DNA of 64,000 nucleotides from Gnetum montanum (lineage: Eukaryota > Streptophyta > Gnetopsida > Gnetales > Gnetaceae), in assembly GCA_015680685.1 (NCBI GenBank), contig MNCI01008727.1, forward strand, positions 434,784 to 498,783, in the 5' to 3' direction. The translations under genes and the position numbers were made by a program. Numbering within the stretch: the stretch's first letter is position 1; every line of letters begins with the position of its first letter. This document shows positions 1-11,852 of this stretch, in pieces. Under the pieces are notes generated by a model. It was given only the letters and a program-made list of their open reading frames with translations, ran no database searches and had not been told where the DNA came from.

Positions 1-880
1 AATTGGCAGATAGCTGTGATTGACTACACTCGTTATTAGACGATCATCAGAAACAATGTCCAAGCCAACTGTGAGCTCATTGAGCAATGGATGCAAATGG
101 ATCTCCTAGCCCAGAAGAACCAAGACTGGAAGGACTTTAGCACGAGGGTCCAAGCATGGGGGTAGGTGCAAAAGGACCACAAGCACATGTACAAGCGAGA
201 AAGTGCCACCTACAGCCAACATTATAGGGATTCTACTGTTGAAGTGCAGTCTCTCCAGCTATTCCTCGATGTCATTGGTGCTTCTAGAGCATATGAAAAG
301 TTTCAAGAGCAAATGATAGTGAGTGTCTCCAAAGAGAGAGAAATAACCTTTCCTGGTAGAGAAACCACTATCCCTTCCTTCTTCCCTAAACCACCCTGAT
401 GAACTTTTATGGAAAAAGGGAAGGTTAAGGCTGGAACTGATCTAGGAGATGGCATTTGGTTTAAGCTCACCGAGGATGAGATCATGCAATGCCTGTGGGT
501 TGGCTTGGAACAAATTCCTTTTGCGACTGATGCAGGACCATCACAGGTAAGTTATGCTACTATTGTATTCTTGTTATGCATAGTTTTAGTGGTGATGCTA
601 ACATGTGTTTCATGTCAAATCGTAGGATCAACATGAAGAGGGTTCTCATGAAGAGGAGCGTAATGGAGACGATGGTATTGACAAAGAGAATCTCCATGAG
701 GAGGAGCCTCACGAAGATGATGAACCTCGCAGCAAGAGTCCCCATGAGGAAGAGCCTCGCAGAGAGGATCACCCCCACAAAGAGATACCACTCGAAGAAG
801 GTCCTTATGAGGATGATCTTCATGAGTTGGAGATGGAGTTGAACGACACAGGTGGAATTGGTAGCAAAGAAAACGTGTAG
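1..880 (+). pseudogene. Spliced ORF with acidic tail; candidate antisense aORF of element G
   Basis: I do not recognise this family. One plus-strand frame runs from the window start, broken by TAG at 37-39 and 163-165 and by two consecutive TGA codons at 397-402. The part after 409 ends in a canonical donor (CAG|GTAAGT, intron from 547) and resumes after an acceptor (CGTAG, intron end 625). Both exons are phase 0, so the intron is cleanly removable. Exon 2 (626-880) codes for an 84-residue, very acidic tail with repeated HEEEP-like units, ending at TAG 878-880. The upstream part is charged and helix-like, without membrane segments. It lies opposite in strand to the gag and protease of element G and just beyond a tandem repeat. 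Tat-lineage retrotransposons are known to carry an antisense ORF and tandem repeats at this place, so I infer it is their additional ORF. A captured host gene fragment is the alternative. Confidence 0.5.
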
Positions 881-1028
881 CATGGCTATATTGGCCAACA
901 TTTTATTGTAATGAAATTGAGTAAAGGACAATGTTTTTGATCTATGTGATATAAAGATTTTAGTTTTTATGAAGTGAAACATATTGTTAGAAGGGTTACA
1001 CATTTTAGACCACTGCGAGCTGTTAATA

Positions 1029-1335
1029 GTTTAAGGCCATTTCGGGCCAAGCCATCATAAGCGTAAAATGGTAAATGAAATTTCTAGTTTTAAGCCATAG
1101 CGAGCCATAACTAGTTTAAGGCCATTTTGGGCCAGACCATCGTAAGCATAAAAATGGTAAATGAAATTGCCAGTTTTAAGCCATAGTGGGCTGTAACTAG
1201 TTTAAGGCCATTTCAAGCTAGACCATCGTAATCGTAAAAAGGGTAAATGAAATTGCCAGTTTTAAGCCATAGCAGGTTGTAACTAGTTTAAGGCCATTTC
1301 GGGCCATTGCTAGTTTTAGGTCATTTTGGGCCGTT
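1029..1335. repeat. 85-86 bp tandem repeat, about 3.5 units
   Basis: Units start at 1029, 1114, 1200 and 1286, each opening with GTTTAAGGCCATTT. Each unit contains a second, related half beginning GTTTTAAGCCATAG, so the array has a two-level structure. It lies between the plus-strand spliced ORF and the minus-strand protease of element G. Tat-type retrotransposons carry hypervariable tandem repeats in their 3' untranslated region, which this position would match. The rest of 881-1450 shows no coding sequence. Confidence 0.85.
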
Positions 1336-1399
1336 AATGTGTATGAAAAAGTGTAATAAGGACAATGCATAAATTGTGTAACAATAAACAATGTGGACT

Positions 1400-2744
1400 A
1401 ATGTGACATGTCATGCCGATGTGTTTCTTAACTAGATCTATAATTGCTTCTTGATTGTCTTTAGTTTTGGCGACGCGTATGGACAAGGAGGCTTATTATA
1501 ACATTCCTCTATGCTACCATCTTCTCCCTAAAAGGGTAGTTCAGCCTAAGACAACTTTTCATTGGCCATTGTGTTGACCTATTTAGTTGTTGGGGCAAGG
1601 GTTTGATTTTCAGGGATTTCAATCTCTGAACCCTATTCCATTTCCACGTTGTTAACCACTTGGGGGGTCATCTTATCACCATGGATAATCACTTCTCCCC
1701 TTGCATAGGGCAAGTGGATCTCTTGATGAATAGATGATGAGACTGCCCTTAATTGAGCTAACCAGAACATCCCTAATATTAAATTAAAACTAGACATCTC
1801 CTCGACGACGATAAACACTATGTTTGTGGGGAATTGGTCTCCCACTACGAAGTTAATGTGTACTATTCCCTTGACTTGCACTCGTGCCCTATTGAATGAC
1901 TTCAAACATGATGTTGTCATGGGGATGATCTGGTCGATCAAGCCTAGTTTATCCACTATGGGGTATGGAATGACATTGGTAGCTGCTCTGTCATCTACGT
2001 GTACTCTCTGGATTTGGTATTGGCCAACCCGAATAGTGATGAACATAGGCGATGTCATCACTTGACCCTTCTCTGGGTCTTCTTTGATGGATTTGTCATG
2101 AAAGGTCAGTAGGGAAGGCTGGGGTTGTTCAGTGATGAGGTAAAGCTTGATCAAGTGGATTGCTTCTTCATCTACTAGCAAGCTCTCATCCATGGGTATG
2201 GACGTTAACATGGAACCATGGCCTCACTATGTTTTTGTGATATCATCAGCAAGTCATAGAGGCTCAGCATTGTGTTTTTTTATTTAAGAGCCTGCTTAAC
2301 TTGAGTAAAAGCATCGAGGAGATCATGCCCACAATCTGGTTGTTTGTCAACCTTCTCTTCTTCCATTCGTCCTAGGAGACGAATCTCTCGGGGAGGAATG
2401 GTTTCTGGCTGAGGGTTGTGTTTTCTTAGTTTGGGAGAAGATTGTTGCGTTTGCGTAGCGTCGTCTTTTTTAGAGAGTGGGGCCAAGGGCGCTGAGGTGA
2501 GGGGCATAGGCTTGGGAAACCCCAATGTATGGCAGTCCTTGGCTGTGTTACTCATCATACACTCTTCTCCTTTCCTGTTAGGTTGTGATTGGGGTGTTGA
2601 CTTATAGATTTTCTCCTGTGATGTAGGAGCAACTAACGACTTTGGCACCCTGATGACAAAGGGTGCCCTAGGTGTAGAAGACAAAACTTGAAGGAAAAAA
2701 GGTTGTTGTTGAGCTACACCTATCGATGTTGACGAGCTTGTCAT
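1400..2744 (-). pseudogene. Element G gag-pol linker and aspartic protease
   Basis: This is the Ty3/gypsy retropepsin that cleaves Gag-Pol. The 2280-2744 part is a Pro/Ser/Gln-rich linker. The 1633-2211 part (192 residues) holds the protease. The active-site loop is near residues 72-76 (VDDRA, followed by ATNVIP), where the family has an Asp-Gly-Gly or Asp-Ser-Gly type loop. The flap and C-terminal signature is near 144-150 (LILGMFW, normally LILGRPW). The frame continues below 1633 for about 70 codons with only TAG stops until about 1440. The active-site change suggests an inactive enzyme. No RT, RNase H or integrase follows, so the element is internally deleted or truncated here. Confidence 0.75.
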
Positions 2745-2789
2745 TTAAGGCGGGCGAGGAGGCACACACAATACAAAGGGTTGTTTTGG

Positions 2790-4929
2790 CTATGCCTGGC
2801 CATCGCCCTCCGTATCCACTACATTGATAGTGTACCCTGCGTTATTTATGTTTAACAGATCCTGGTACACGTGCATGGATTTGTTTTTTAGATGGATCGG
2901 ACTACTACTATCTAGGATCAGCTTACCTTGGTTGATCATGCATTGAATGTCATCTTTCAATGCCAAGCAATAATCCGTGTCATGACCACACAGTTTGTGG
3001 TAGTCATAGAAATGGTTAGGCCTAAATTTTTTGGGAACTAGCGGTTTGTTTGGTAGGGCAAAGGAGGGGTTCTTAAGTAGCTCACAATGTCGTCTATGGC
3101 ATTTCAGCCCTTCCTTGGACACCTTCTTATGTTAAATATAACTAGTTCTCAGTAATTGCTTCAAAAGTTTTGAAGGCTTTACAGGTAGAGCCACATATTT
3201 TGAGAGAACTTTACACTCAAAATTAGGCTTTCATTGTGGAGATGCCTCAAGGGTGGGTGGAGTTTCTTGATTGGTGCTATTTGAGCTAATTGTGGGCTTA
3301 GCAGGTGTTGCAGATGCCTTTTTTTTTAATTTTTAGCCTCTTCAGCTACAACCACTACCATTGTTGTTGCAGCTTTACCTTTGTCTTTGCCCTTGCCGTG
3401 GGCATTTTTGTAGACCACATACGCTGGGTCTTTGCTAGCCTCTTCCACGTCTTAAATACTCTTACTCTGAGTTAAGGCTTGGGTGAGGGAGTGGGGAGTG
3501 AGGTAGTATAGTTTGGACATAATGAATTCGTTGACTGTCCCCTTGAAGATCACGAACAGATGAGCCTCCATAATGGGTTCATGGATTTCATTCAAGGTGG
3601 CACTCCACCACTGTATAAACTTTTGGACTGGCTTGAGCAGGTCTTTCTTGACTCCCATTAGCTGGTCCAACATAACTTCTAGTTTCAAGTTGTACTTAAA
3701 ATGAGTCACAAACTAAGTTAGCAGCTCTTCCAAGGTTGAGATGGAAGAGCGTGGGAGTGCACGATACTAGTCTAAAGCTTTACTCGTTAGGGACATAGTA
3801 AAGACACAGATAATGGTATGTGGCCATTTTTGCATCAACAATGACTTTGACCTGAAGGTGACTAGATGGGCATTGGGATCGCCTTCCCTATTGTATTTTG
3901 TAAAATGCGGGAGTGGCATCCCAAGAGGTAACGACAAAACATGCACTACCGGACTAATAGGATCATCATGGTAAAAATCCATGACCTGTATTGTGTCGGA
4001 ACTAGTAGCTTTGAGGTGTTTAACCTCCTCAATAAGGGTTTGAATGAGCTGGAAGGCTTGGTCCAGACTCATGGATGGAGAAGTTGGTTGTGGAATAGCA
4101 AGAGGAACCACGTTAGGTGGTGGGATACGGGTAGCAGCGTGACCTATGAATGATGTAGTTGGAACTATGCCTACAGGCGGTACATCCTGCATCATCCACC
4201 ACCTGGTAGGTGGTACAAATGGGGATACCATGGTCAATTGTGCCACAGGGTACGTTGCTTGCATAGTCGGGGGCACAGGCAATGACCCTATAGTTGGATT
4301 TACTGCCTACTAGACTTGGTTTTGATGATGAGTGAGATGGGACATCTACGTAGGCTGTACTATAAGGGATGATGTGTTTGGAGCCCACCACATAGTGGTG
4401 GCGGGTCCTATTGTATAAGTTGGGATGAATGTAGGCATTATGTGTAATTGCGAAGTAGGCACTGTGTGCACATATGGTGATGCAGGAGTAGGCATGCAAT
4501 GGGATGGATTAGCTAGTTGTGATTGTGGAGGAATGGTCTGTGAAGAAATACCACCTAGGAGGGTAGCCAGAGAGAAGAAATGCTGACGGGATGCATGTGC
4601 CACACAGTCGGTAGTAGTCAATGATAATGGCATAGTGACCATAAATAGTGGGTTTACACGGGATGCCATGGAGGGAGGGGCCACAACAAGCTAGCGTGAC
4701 TGCCTTCCTTAGAGTGGGCATCTAGGTCCTCTTGCCCATCATGAAGCACTTCATCGCAGAACATCTCCTCTTGTTGTTCTGTTGATGCCCTGGCCATCAA
4801 CAGTTGGTCTAAGATCCATTGTTGTTGGTCCGTCAAGGGTATGAAAGTGTCAAGCGAAGGAACAAATTCCTTCCCATTGCAATATATGATTTCGTATTCA
4901 CGTTTCTCTTCGAATTCTTGTGGATACAT
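2790..4929 (-). pseudogene. Element G gag polyprotein (Tat-like Ty3/gypsy)
   Basis: Structural Gag of a Ty3/gypsy element, which builds the virus-like particle. The start ATG is probably at 4927-4929. The N-terminal frame (4654-4929) shifts to another frame near 4680 and continues as a Pro/Thr-rich region, then the conserved capsid core at about 3450-3900 (LPHFTKYN, GDPNAHL, ALD then a stop where Trp is usual, then YRALP). Stops inside the core replace Trp and Gln. A zinc-knuckle-like motif lies at about 2967-3011 (YDYH, GHDTDYC, then LK and I spaced as in Tat gags); the usual first Cys is Tyr. This CxYH-GHxTxxC pattern is typical of Tat-lineage gags. It is broken by a frameshift and several stops. 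Confidence 0.8.
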
Positions 4930-5365
4930 GGGAAAATTTATCGTAAGTTTAGTGTAGAGGAAATTGTAATGTTCCCTGTGCTGAGCGTGTCCTTCAGGCT
5001 CTTTATTTTAAAGCCTGAGGAATTGGCGTGGTCGCATTGGGCTGGTTGGCGGCTCGACCATAGGAGGCATAACTTGCAACATCCAAGGGTTTTTGAGGTT
5101 AGCATTTTCAACAACGGTAATTGATGCGACCATTCTCTACGTAACCCAAGAGTAGTAACAACGAGGGTAAAGATCACAAGGGCAAAGACAAGCTAAGACA
5201 AAAAAAATAGGCTTTCTATCCTATAGGATTCTAGAGGAATCGTTGAAGAAACCGATGTACACCACACGATCTCGTAAACAACCTCAGAGGTGTTACATTT
5301 ACGTCAATTGAAAATGGGTACAAACAGCTTATAGGACCACCAATGATATGTAGGTCGGACGTTCA

Positions 5366-5384
5366 GGCCCTCCTTCTAGTGCCA
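5366..5384 (-). other. Element G primer-binding site candidate
   Basis: On the minus strand this reads TGGCACTAGAAGGAGGGCC. It begins with TGG, the complement of a tRNA 3' CCA end, and lies between the presumed LTR edge (5391) and the gag start (4929). From memory it resembles the primer site of plant Tat-type elements; I cannot name the tRNA with confidence. The sequence between 4930 and 5365 is untranslated leader. Confidence 0.55.
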
Positions 5385-5390
5385 GAAAAC

Positions 5391-6600
5391 TGGAACAATG
5401 GAAAACGTCAATTGCTGGAAACACCGAGTGGAATTCCGTGTACACAATTCCAACCCTAGACCCATGCGAGGGCCGTGCTGGAGAAAACGAATCCGAGATG
5501 GACTGAATGGTCTTGTCGATCAGGCAAGGACTTACTTAATCAGTAAATTTTATAATGATCAAATCATGAGATAACAATTTCAATGGAAAGGTATGATATT
5601 AATCGATGAGAAAAATAAGATCTACTCGAAGATCAAATCTTGAAGGCAGGGACGATGATGAAACAATGCAAAATGATCATAAAATCAATGTAAATAAGAT
5701 GCAATAAATTGAATTCAGAGAATGTGTGATCCTGAGATCTAGGATTTAACTTATAAACAAATATGTTGAATACAATGATTGCAAGTAGACTTCGGTTTAG
5801 ATGAAGTGCATGCCAAGAGCAAGAAGCTATTCAAAGATTAAATAAGCAAAGGCCAATCTACCTTGTTTTAACCAATCTGGGCATAAGGGAGTCCGACTCA
5901 AAGCAAAATGTCTGCTAACTTTAAGTCTTTGACCAAAAGCTTCTCTCCATCTCTGTCTATGTTCTTTCGATTGCCAATTCTCTTTTGTTCTCTTGCCAAT
6001 CTTTGCCAAAATTATCAACAATTGCCAATAGCTGCCAAACAAAAATTGCCAACCCTTTGAGCATTGTCTATCAGGGTATTTATACGATTAGGGTTAGGAG
6101 AAGAACGTGGTTTAGATGACGTGTGTCCTGGGCCCACAAAGCATCATTGACCTGATGTGCCATGGCTGAAGCTTGTAGTGTTATGCTACGCTACGCTCTG
6201 TAGTGTAGTGTGTCGTAATCTACACTTGCTGGAACTTTGGTAATAAAATATTCTGCGGTTACGCTGCAATACGCTAGGGAGCGTATTGTGGCGTAAGAGC
6301 CACTAATGCTTGAATTTGTCTATCTTCATTGTTGCGATTAAATCAACTGTCTGCTTGTGTTACGCTGTGTTGCGCTACATTATGTTGCATAGCGTAACGT
6401 GGCGTAATATGCCAAAAGTTAAGATTTTCAATCATGGCTAGCTTGCAAAGTTGAAGTGTCATTGCTACGCATCCCTTGTTTCTGTTTAGTTCTCCTGAAG
6501 TCTACTACACTGAGTTGCATAGCGTAGCATAGAAGGTCCTTAGCTGAAAAAAGAAAACTCATTGAAATGTGCCACTTGTGAAAATATTTTATGTGAACTT
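5391..6600 (-). repeat. Element G 5' LTR (right edge uncertain)
   Basis: The left edge is placed at TGGAACAATG, six bases from the PBS. A TATA box (TATAAATA on the minus strand) lies at 6077-6084. Upstream in the minus sense, 6178-6420 is crowded with short GCGTA and TACGCT motifs in both orientations, as expected of a U3 enhancer region. I could not find the matching start of the LTR, and no second LTR copy is in the window, so the right border is a guess. Confidence 0.4.
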
Positions 6601-7198
6601 TGAGACTTTGTTGAATCATCGAGGTCTCAAAATTTCACGGTGTTTCAATGGGCATGATAGATGATGTTGGATGTTGACTTTGTCTATGCTTGTATGATAG
6701 TATGTTGGCTTTATGGGTGATATGGTGTGTGTTTTTTTGAGCATGCATAAGACTAACAATGGTTGCAAGTTGCCTTGTACCCCACTCCTCTCCTCTAGTG
6801 CAATACTTGTTGACCATCTAGTAGGGGAAGTGTAAAGGCTTTCCACTTAGTTGTGTATTGACTTTATGTAATTACAAGTGAAAGGCGTAGGAGCCTAAAT
6901 GAGCATGGAGAGGAAAGGTAGAGGAGGGAAAAATCTTTAGTGCTTGGTTGATGTATATTTTCATGTACATTAGTATGGACTAGATACCCTTGTATGAAAC
7001 TCTCTATACTCTTCTATATACAATGATGAGGTTTATGTGTTTCTGTATTTTCACAGAGTAGTGTATAGTTTGCTTTATGTAGAGACATGCATTGTTATAA
7101 CATGATATGTATGTTTAGTTTTTGGTATGGTAGGAAAGTTCTGTATCGTTTGACTTTTTTTATTATCATGTATTCTACACATTATTGGTTTTAGTTAT
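6601..7198. other. Unassigned noncoding stretch
   Basis: No gene or repeat that I can name. It may include the rest of the G LTR. The five bases before element A are GTTAT (7194-7198), which would be its target duplication if the right end of A were intact. Confidence 0.3.
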
Positions 7199-8108
7199 TG
7201 ATGAGTGGTGAGGTACCCCTACACTCAAACATACGAAATGAGCGTCGCACGTGCGATCCAGTCGAACTCCGTAGATGGACTCATTGTGGCACCTAGATAG
7301 TTATCCTTAGGTCGCAGTTTGCTGTCTTCCCACCTAGACTAGTATTGCATATGTCATGTATGGTTTAGTCTAGATGAGGTGTATGATGTGTTTCCTAATC
7401 TATGCTACTTCTGAAGGCAGTGAAAAATAATATTAACTAAACTAAACTAGGAGGAAAAGGGTAAGAAAATCTAATCTAGCCTAAGTGCGACGAGCAACTG
7501 ATTCCTTGATCAACCGTACACATCTTGGACCTCGTGCATGACTACCACTGGGACTACCAAGCATATATCCTAGGTATGCCACTAGGATTACCAAGCGCAG
7601 ATCCCAAATACGCCACTTGGTTACCAAGCGTAGATCCTAGCTACACCACTGGGCTACCAAGCAATCACACATAAATGCTCGTAATCAAGTCGTACTCGTT
7701 CCGCATTCTAGGAGTTTAAGGGTGAGAGAGAGAAAACAGTAATAACATTAAATAAATAACAGATAAATAAATAACAAAGTGAATGCTGCAATGATGAAGT
7801 AATCTCGATATTTATTGTTGGTCATGTGCATGTCCAAGTATGGCACACTCGAATAAAGACACCGTATAATTACATTCACCACATTGCGGGCAGACACGGA
7901 AAAAAATCTAACTCTGGAGGGATCAAACTGGTAGAGCTTTGCTACTCTAAAATTGGGATCCAAATGGGGGAGAGCCGCATCTTATTTATAGATATGGCGG
8001 CAGACTACGATATCGCGTATGCGATATCGTAGGGAAGACGTGATATCACGGGGGATGCAATATTGCGGCGGACGCGATATCGTGGCCTATGCGAATCACG
8101 TCTCATCA
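7199..8108 (-). repeat. Element A 3' LTR
   Basis: 910 bp, from TGATGAGT to TCTCATCA on the plus strand, so it carries the TGATGA/TCATCA terminal inverted repeat. The same edge (GAGGTACCCCTACACTCAA) recurs in every LTR of elements A-F. The flank to the right (8109 on) is the PPT side, which makes this the 3' LTR of a minus-strand element. A minus-strand TATA box lies at about 7983-7990. A four-copy, roughly 34-bp repeat (ACTGGGATTACCAAGC-like) at 7545-7662 lies in R/U5; fewer copies are seen in the other LTRs. Confidence 0.85.
8006..8031. promoter_or_regulatory. U3 hairpin with GATATC palindromes
   Basis: TACGATATCGC, a 4-base loop GTAT, then the exact reverse complement. Further GATATC copies follow to about 8092. 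It lies just upstream (minus sense) of the LTR TATA box, where enhancers sit. The same GATATC type is in the LTRs of B and F, while C and D have different palindromes at this place. Confidence 0.6.
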
Positions 8109-8280
8109 TACCCTGACGACTGAATAAAAACTCATCCTTGAGTTACAAGGAGAAAAAGCTTCATCGATTACACAGTGGATAGGTATGGGATAATTAACTG
8201 GAAAAAGAAATGGACTAATGCCGCAGTGTGGGAAGACACAACACAGAGAAAAAAATACTACAACTACAAAAATGTGGAAC

Positions 8281-8857
8281 TCATGTAGTTCCTGGTGGTG
8301 GTGACTCCTCCATAGGTGTCTTTCCCTTTTCTTGCACTCTAGGTCTTGGGATTTGATAGCATTGAAGTATGGCCTAGATTTTCTCCTCTTGTAAGGCCTT
8401 GACTGCCTTGGCGTGTGTGTAATTTTGCACTTGTGCCATAGAGGTAGCCTAGTCAGCCTTCTCTTTTTCTTTTGCTACCCTTTTATTCTCTGTCAACAGT
8501 TTATTAAGTTGCTCAGTTCTGAACAACCTTTGGCCCTGTATTCGAAAGGTTTAATACTTCCGAAATGGCTTCAATAGAGAAATCAATAGTCACACCACAA
8601 ATGTTAACCATGGTGCCTTCTTCTTTATTGTTCCAAAATTGGTACATTTCCCCTAAGTACCAGGCACCGCTTTCAGAGAGGGTATCTCCTGCTTCTGCCT
8701 ACCCAGACTGTACGGTAGGAGGATCTTCTTGATGAATACTAAATGATTGTTCCTCCTCTTCTGCATGTTGTCTGGTAGGATCATTTCTTCCACCTCTCTG
8801 AGATCGTTCAATCGCACCTTGAGCAGGACCTTTTTGTTGTCCGCATTTCGGGGCCAT
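8281..8857 (-). pseudogene. Element A aORF relic (N- and C-terminal ends fused)
   Basis: The ATG at 8855-8857 follows directly on a splice acceptor (ATTACAG|ATG) and starts MAPKCGQQKGPAQG, like the aORF of C and D. It keeps a WYLGE segment, then an IDFSIEAI segment homologous to the N-terminal domain of the full protein. It then jumps to the charged C-terminal end, finishing ESPPPGTT at the stop 8281-8283. The central coiled-coil part (about 750 codons in C) is missing. In-frame TAG codons and one frameshift make it non-functional as written. Function unknown; see the C copy. Confidence 0.7.
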
Positions 8858-9984
8858 CTGTAATCACACAGGACCAATTGTTAGTAAGGTTGTTACCAAA
8901 GTTAGGTTATACCTTACTGCTTGCCTTAATAGATTTACTTTATTTCTGTGTGATGTTAATTATTGGAAGAACATGTCCCTAAAATATTATAATGTTGAGT
9001 CCTTTTTGCTTAGGTGGTTTCCAAATTTAATTTTTTGGTATAACTAAGGGGATAAAATTATTTTTGACACATTCTATTCTTAATTTTATAACTAATTACC
9101 CTTAAAGATGTTCTTCGGGTGATGATAAATTTCAAAAAATTTATGCACTATTCGGCATGTACCCCCTTCCCCACGACTAAGCTAAACACTCTAGGGTCAA
9201 GTAGGTTTAAACGGAATGAAAATCGGAGTACCAGCGAGCGAGTTATGGAGATGAAAGCACAGGACGGGCAATTGCAAGTCGTAGAGAGGAAAAAATTCCA
9301 AAAATGCCCCCGCATGAATAGTGGAAAATGATTGTAAGTGTTGCAGGGAGGTATTTGACCCAGGGCACAATGAATCCTACATGTAAAACATGATTAAGAT
9401 GTCATTAACCCATCATTCCAAGATCAGGACCAAGTCCATCTGTCTAAATAGTGACATCGCATTGTTTCATCCCATGATGAACAACTATGAGAGTACCATA
9501 ACAACGAGGCATACGATCACTTAGCATTTAGTACAAGGGAGGAGTGATTTTTGTTTTATGGCACTNTAAATTTAAGTTTAGAAATTTCAAGAATATCACT
9601 GTACCCTTGAATAGAACCTCTTATTTATAGAGTGGATGAGTGGATGTAATGGGCTCACTATTTCAAATAATTGATCATTCATGAATTAATAACATAAAAC
9701 ACACCTCAACCAATGATCCACATGAATGTTTTATTCGTAGATGAGATTACTTACAAAAAAAAAAAAGACAAACACACAGACACACAAAAAGATAAAAAGA
9801 TAAAACAAAAGGTTGAAAAATGAAAAACTAAAAAACAAAAAGTTGTAAAATTGAAGAAATTGGAAAATATTTATTAATCCTGCTTGTTAGTAAAATGGGG
9901 GATATCCCCCATAACTAAACAGTTGAGTCTGGCAAGGATTAATAAATGAGAAATGAGGATCCTTGCATATTGGAAATATTGAAG
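8858..9984 (-). other. Element A noncoding block
   Basis: Contains the short intron-like region in front of the aORF (8858-8912, branch point ACTAAC) and two PPT-like sites: one near 9154-9176, and one near 9896-9911 that reads TTAGTTATGGGGG on the minus strand. An A-rich tract lies at 9750-9850. The same order of features occurs between integrase and aORF in C and D, but A has no TATA/palindrome module here. Single n at 9566. Confidence 0.5.
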
Positions 9985-11739
9985 CTAGTCCATACTTATC
10001 ACCTTGGATTTCACACACTTTATAATAAACACAGTGGGGCACTTCATATGATGTAGTTCCCGAATAACGAGTTGACCCACTATGATGTTTAGGACGTTAA
10101 ATGGTATGCAAGGATTAGGATGATGCCTCCCATGGTTGTGTTCATTGGGCCTTGTGGTTGTTGGAGTGTAAGTTGGTGGCCCTGATGAAGTTACATGAGG
10201 TGCTGGGTTCGAAGGTAAGGATGCACCACATTGTGGGACTTGTGCTGGGTTGGAAGATGCAGTGGCCTCAGAGTTATGTTGTCCCTTCCTACAGCTGTGT
10301 TTAAAGAAAGGACGCCTTTGATGTTGAGGAGGCTCTTCACTGCTGTTAGTAGCAACAACACAAGTGTTGTTCATGGGTTGCGNNNNNNNNNNNNNNNNNN
10401 NNNNNNNNNNNNNNNNNNNNNNNNNNNNNNNNNNNNNNNNNNNNNNNNNNNNNNNNNNNNNNNNNNNNNNNNNNNNNNNNNNNNNNNNNNNNNNNNNNNN
10501 NNNNNNNNNNNNNNNNNNNNNNNNNNNNNNNNNATGACCGAACACAGTACCTCTGTACGAACTCTGGATGTAACGTGTTTCCCCAATGCTCATGTAGATG
10601 TAACAATATTGGGCATTGGCCCTTGGGGTGATCATACAGGCATATGTTGCATTCATACGTAGGATTGTCAGTTGAGCACTTATTCCTTTATTCTTTTTCT
10701 CTGAATGTCAACTATTTTTTCCTGCTTCTTGGGTTGTCAAAACTCTATCTCCAATGGTGTTGATATATTCTTCACACTTTTGATTTATCCATTCTAACAT
10801 CTTATTCATCTTTGCCTCGGCTTCTTCTAACTATTGTTGTATTGGCAAAAATGATGTTTCCACCTTGAGATTTGTTGATATCTCCTTGTTATGATCATGG
10901 ACCTTTGTTAAGTTGAAGTTTTGGTCCTGTTGATGTTTTCCAACACTCTCCCATGTAGCTAATTCTCCTTCTCCTTTTGCTACCCGCTTAATAAACTCTT
11001 GGATTTGATGGATTCGTAGGTTATATAGTTGACCTCGGGCATACGTTCCTAAGGTCTCTCTTGTTTCATTACGTAGCCCATCAATAATATGGTACATTAG
11101 CCTTTCCTCGGAAAACCCATGGCCTGGACAGTTGTTTAACAGTGAATAATATCTTTCTAAGGCCATGTCCAAGGGTTCATGTTTTGCTTGTTTCCATCCT
11201 TGGATTTGTTTCCTCAAGGCTGACACTCTTGCATAGGTTTGATATTTTTCGTTAAAGACTTCTACCATTGTTGACTAGCGTCGTATTGAATTTGGTTTTA
11301 ACGATCTATACCATACTTTAGCTTGGTCAATGAGTGTCATAGGAAAGAGCTTGAGTTTTTGCCACCCATTATCAATGTTATTCCATGTGCAGGCATCTTA
11401 GAAGGCTAGTAAATGTTGATGCGGATCTAAGTCATAGCCTCTTGAAAATGTAAGAAAGTTAGTTAAATCGAGCCTGGGTAGACGGCTCTCTTTACGATGC
11501 CTACGTGAGATTCGAACAGCCTCTTGTATTTGCGTTAGGCTTGTAGTGGCTAGTGGGGGTTCATCGTCATAGGGTAAGTTATATCTCATTGTGTTGGGAT
11601 GACATTGTTTTTCTTCATGCTTATAGGAAACTCCCACTTCAGGTTGTATACTCCAATCTTCATCACTATATAGTTCGTTGGATCTCCAATGAACTTCCTC
11701 ACTAAGTGTGGCTTTATTATCATTTTGTAGGAGAGGCAT
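9985..11739 (-). pseudogene. Element A gag
   Basis: Gag of the Athila-like family. From ATG 11737-11739 the whole stretch stays in one frame, broken only by a few stops: TAA near 11398, TAG near 11270, and one or more between 10660 and 10830. The capsid core is at about 11000-11400 (KLKLFP, WYRSLKP, FNEKYQTYARV, HEPLD, NCPGHG, IIDGLRNETRETLGTY). It is followed by a charged coiled region and a Pro/Gln-rich tail like the one before protease in B. Part of the tail is lost in the assembly gap. The N-terminal 200 or so residues of the C gag are not present. No protease follows. Confidence 0.8.
10383..10533. other. Assembly gap of 151 n
   Basis: A run of n inside the gag tail of element A. Open frames crossing it are artefacts of translating n. 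Confidence 0.99.
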
Positions 11740-11852
11740 TGTTGTGTGTGAATTTATGTGACTTTTTATAATTTCTTCTTTTTAAGAGATATATTGTTAA
11801 GTCCTTTACAGAAACCTTGTATGATATAACTAATCTAGATAACTAGCACCAT

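Noticed and set aside
7545-7662. Regularly spaced repeats resembling a CRISPR array
   Set aside because: Imperfect tandem units without unique spacers, inside a plant LTR.
10231-10662. Open frames on both strands across the n run
   Set aside because: The middle is unknown bases; only the minus-strand gag frame has homology support.
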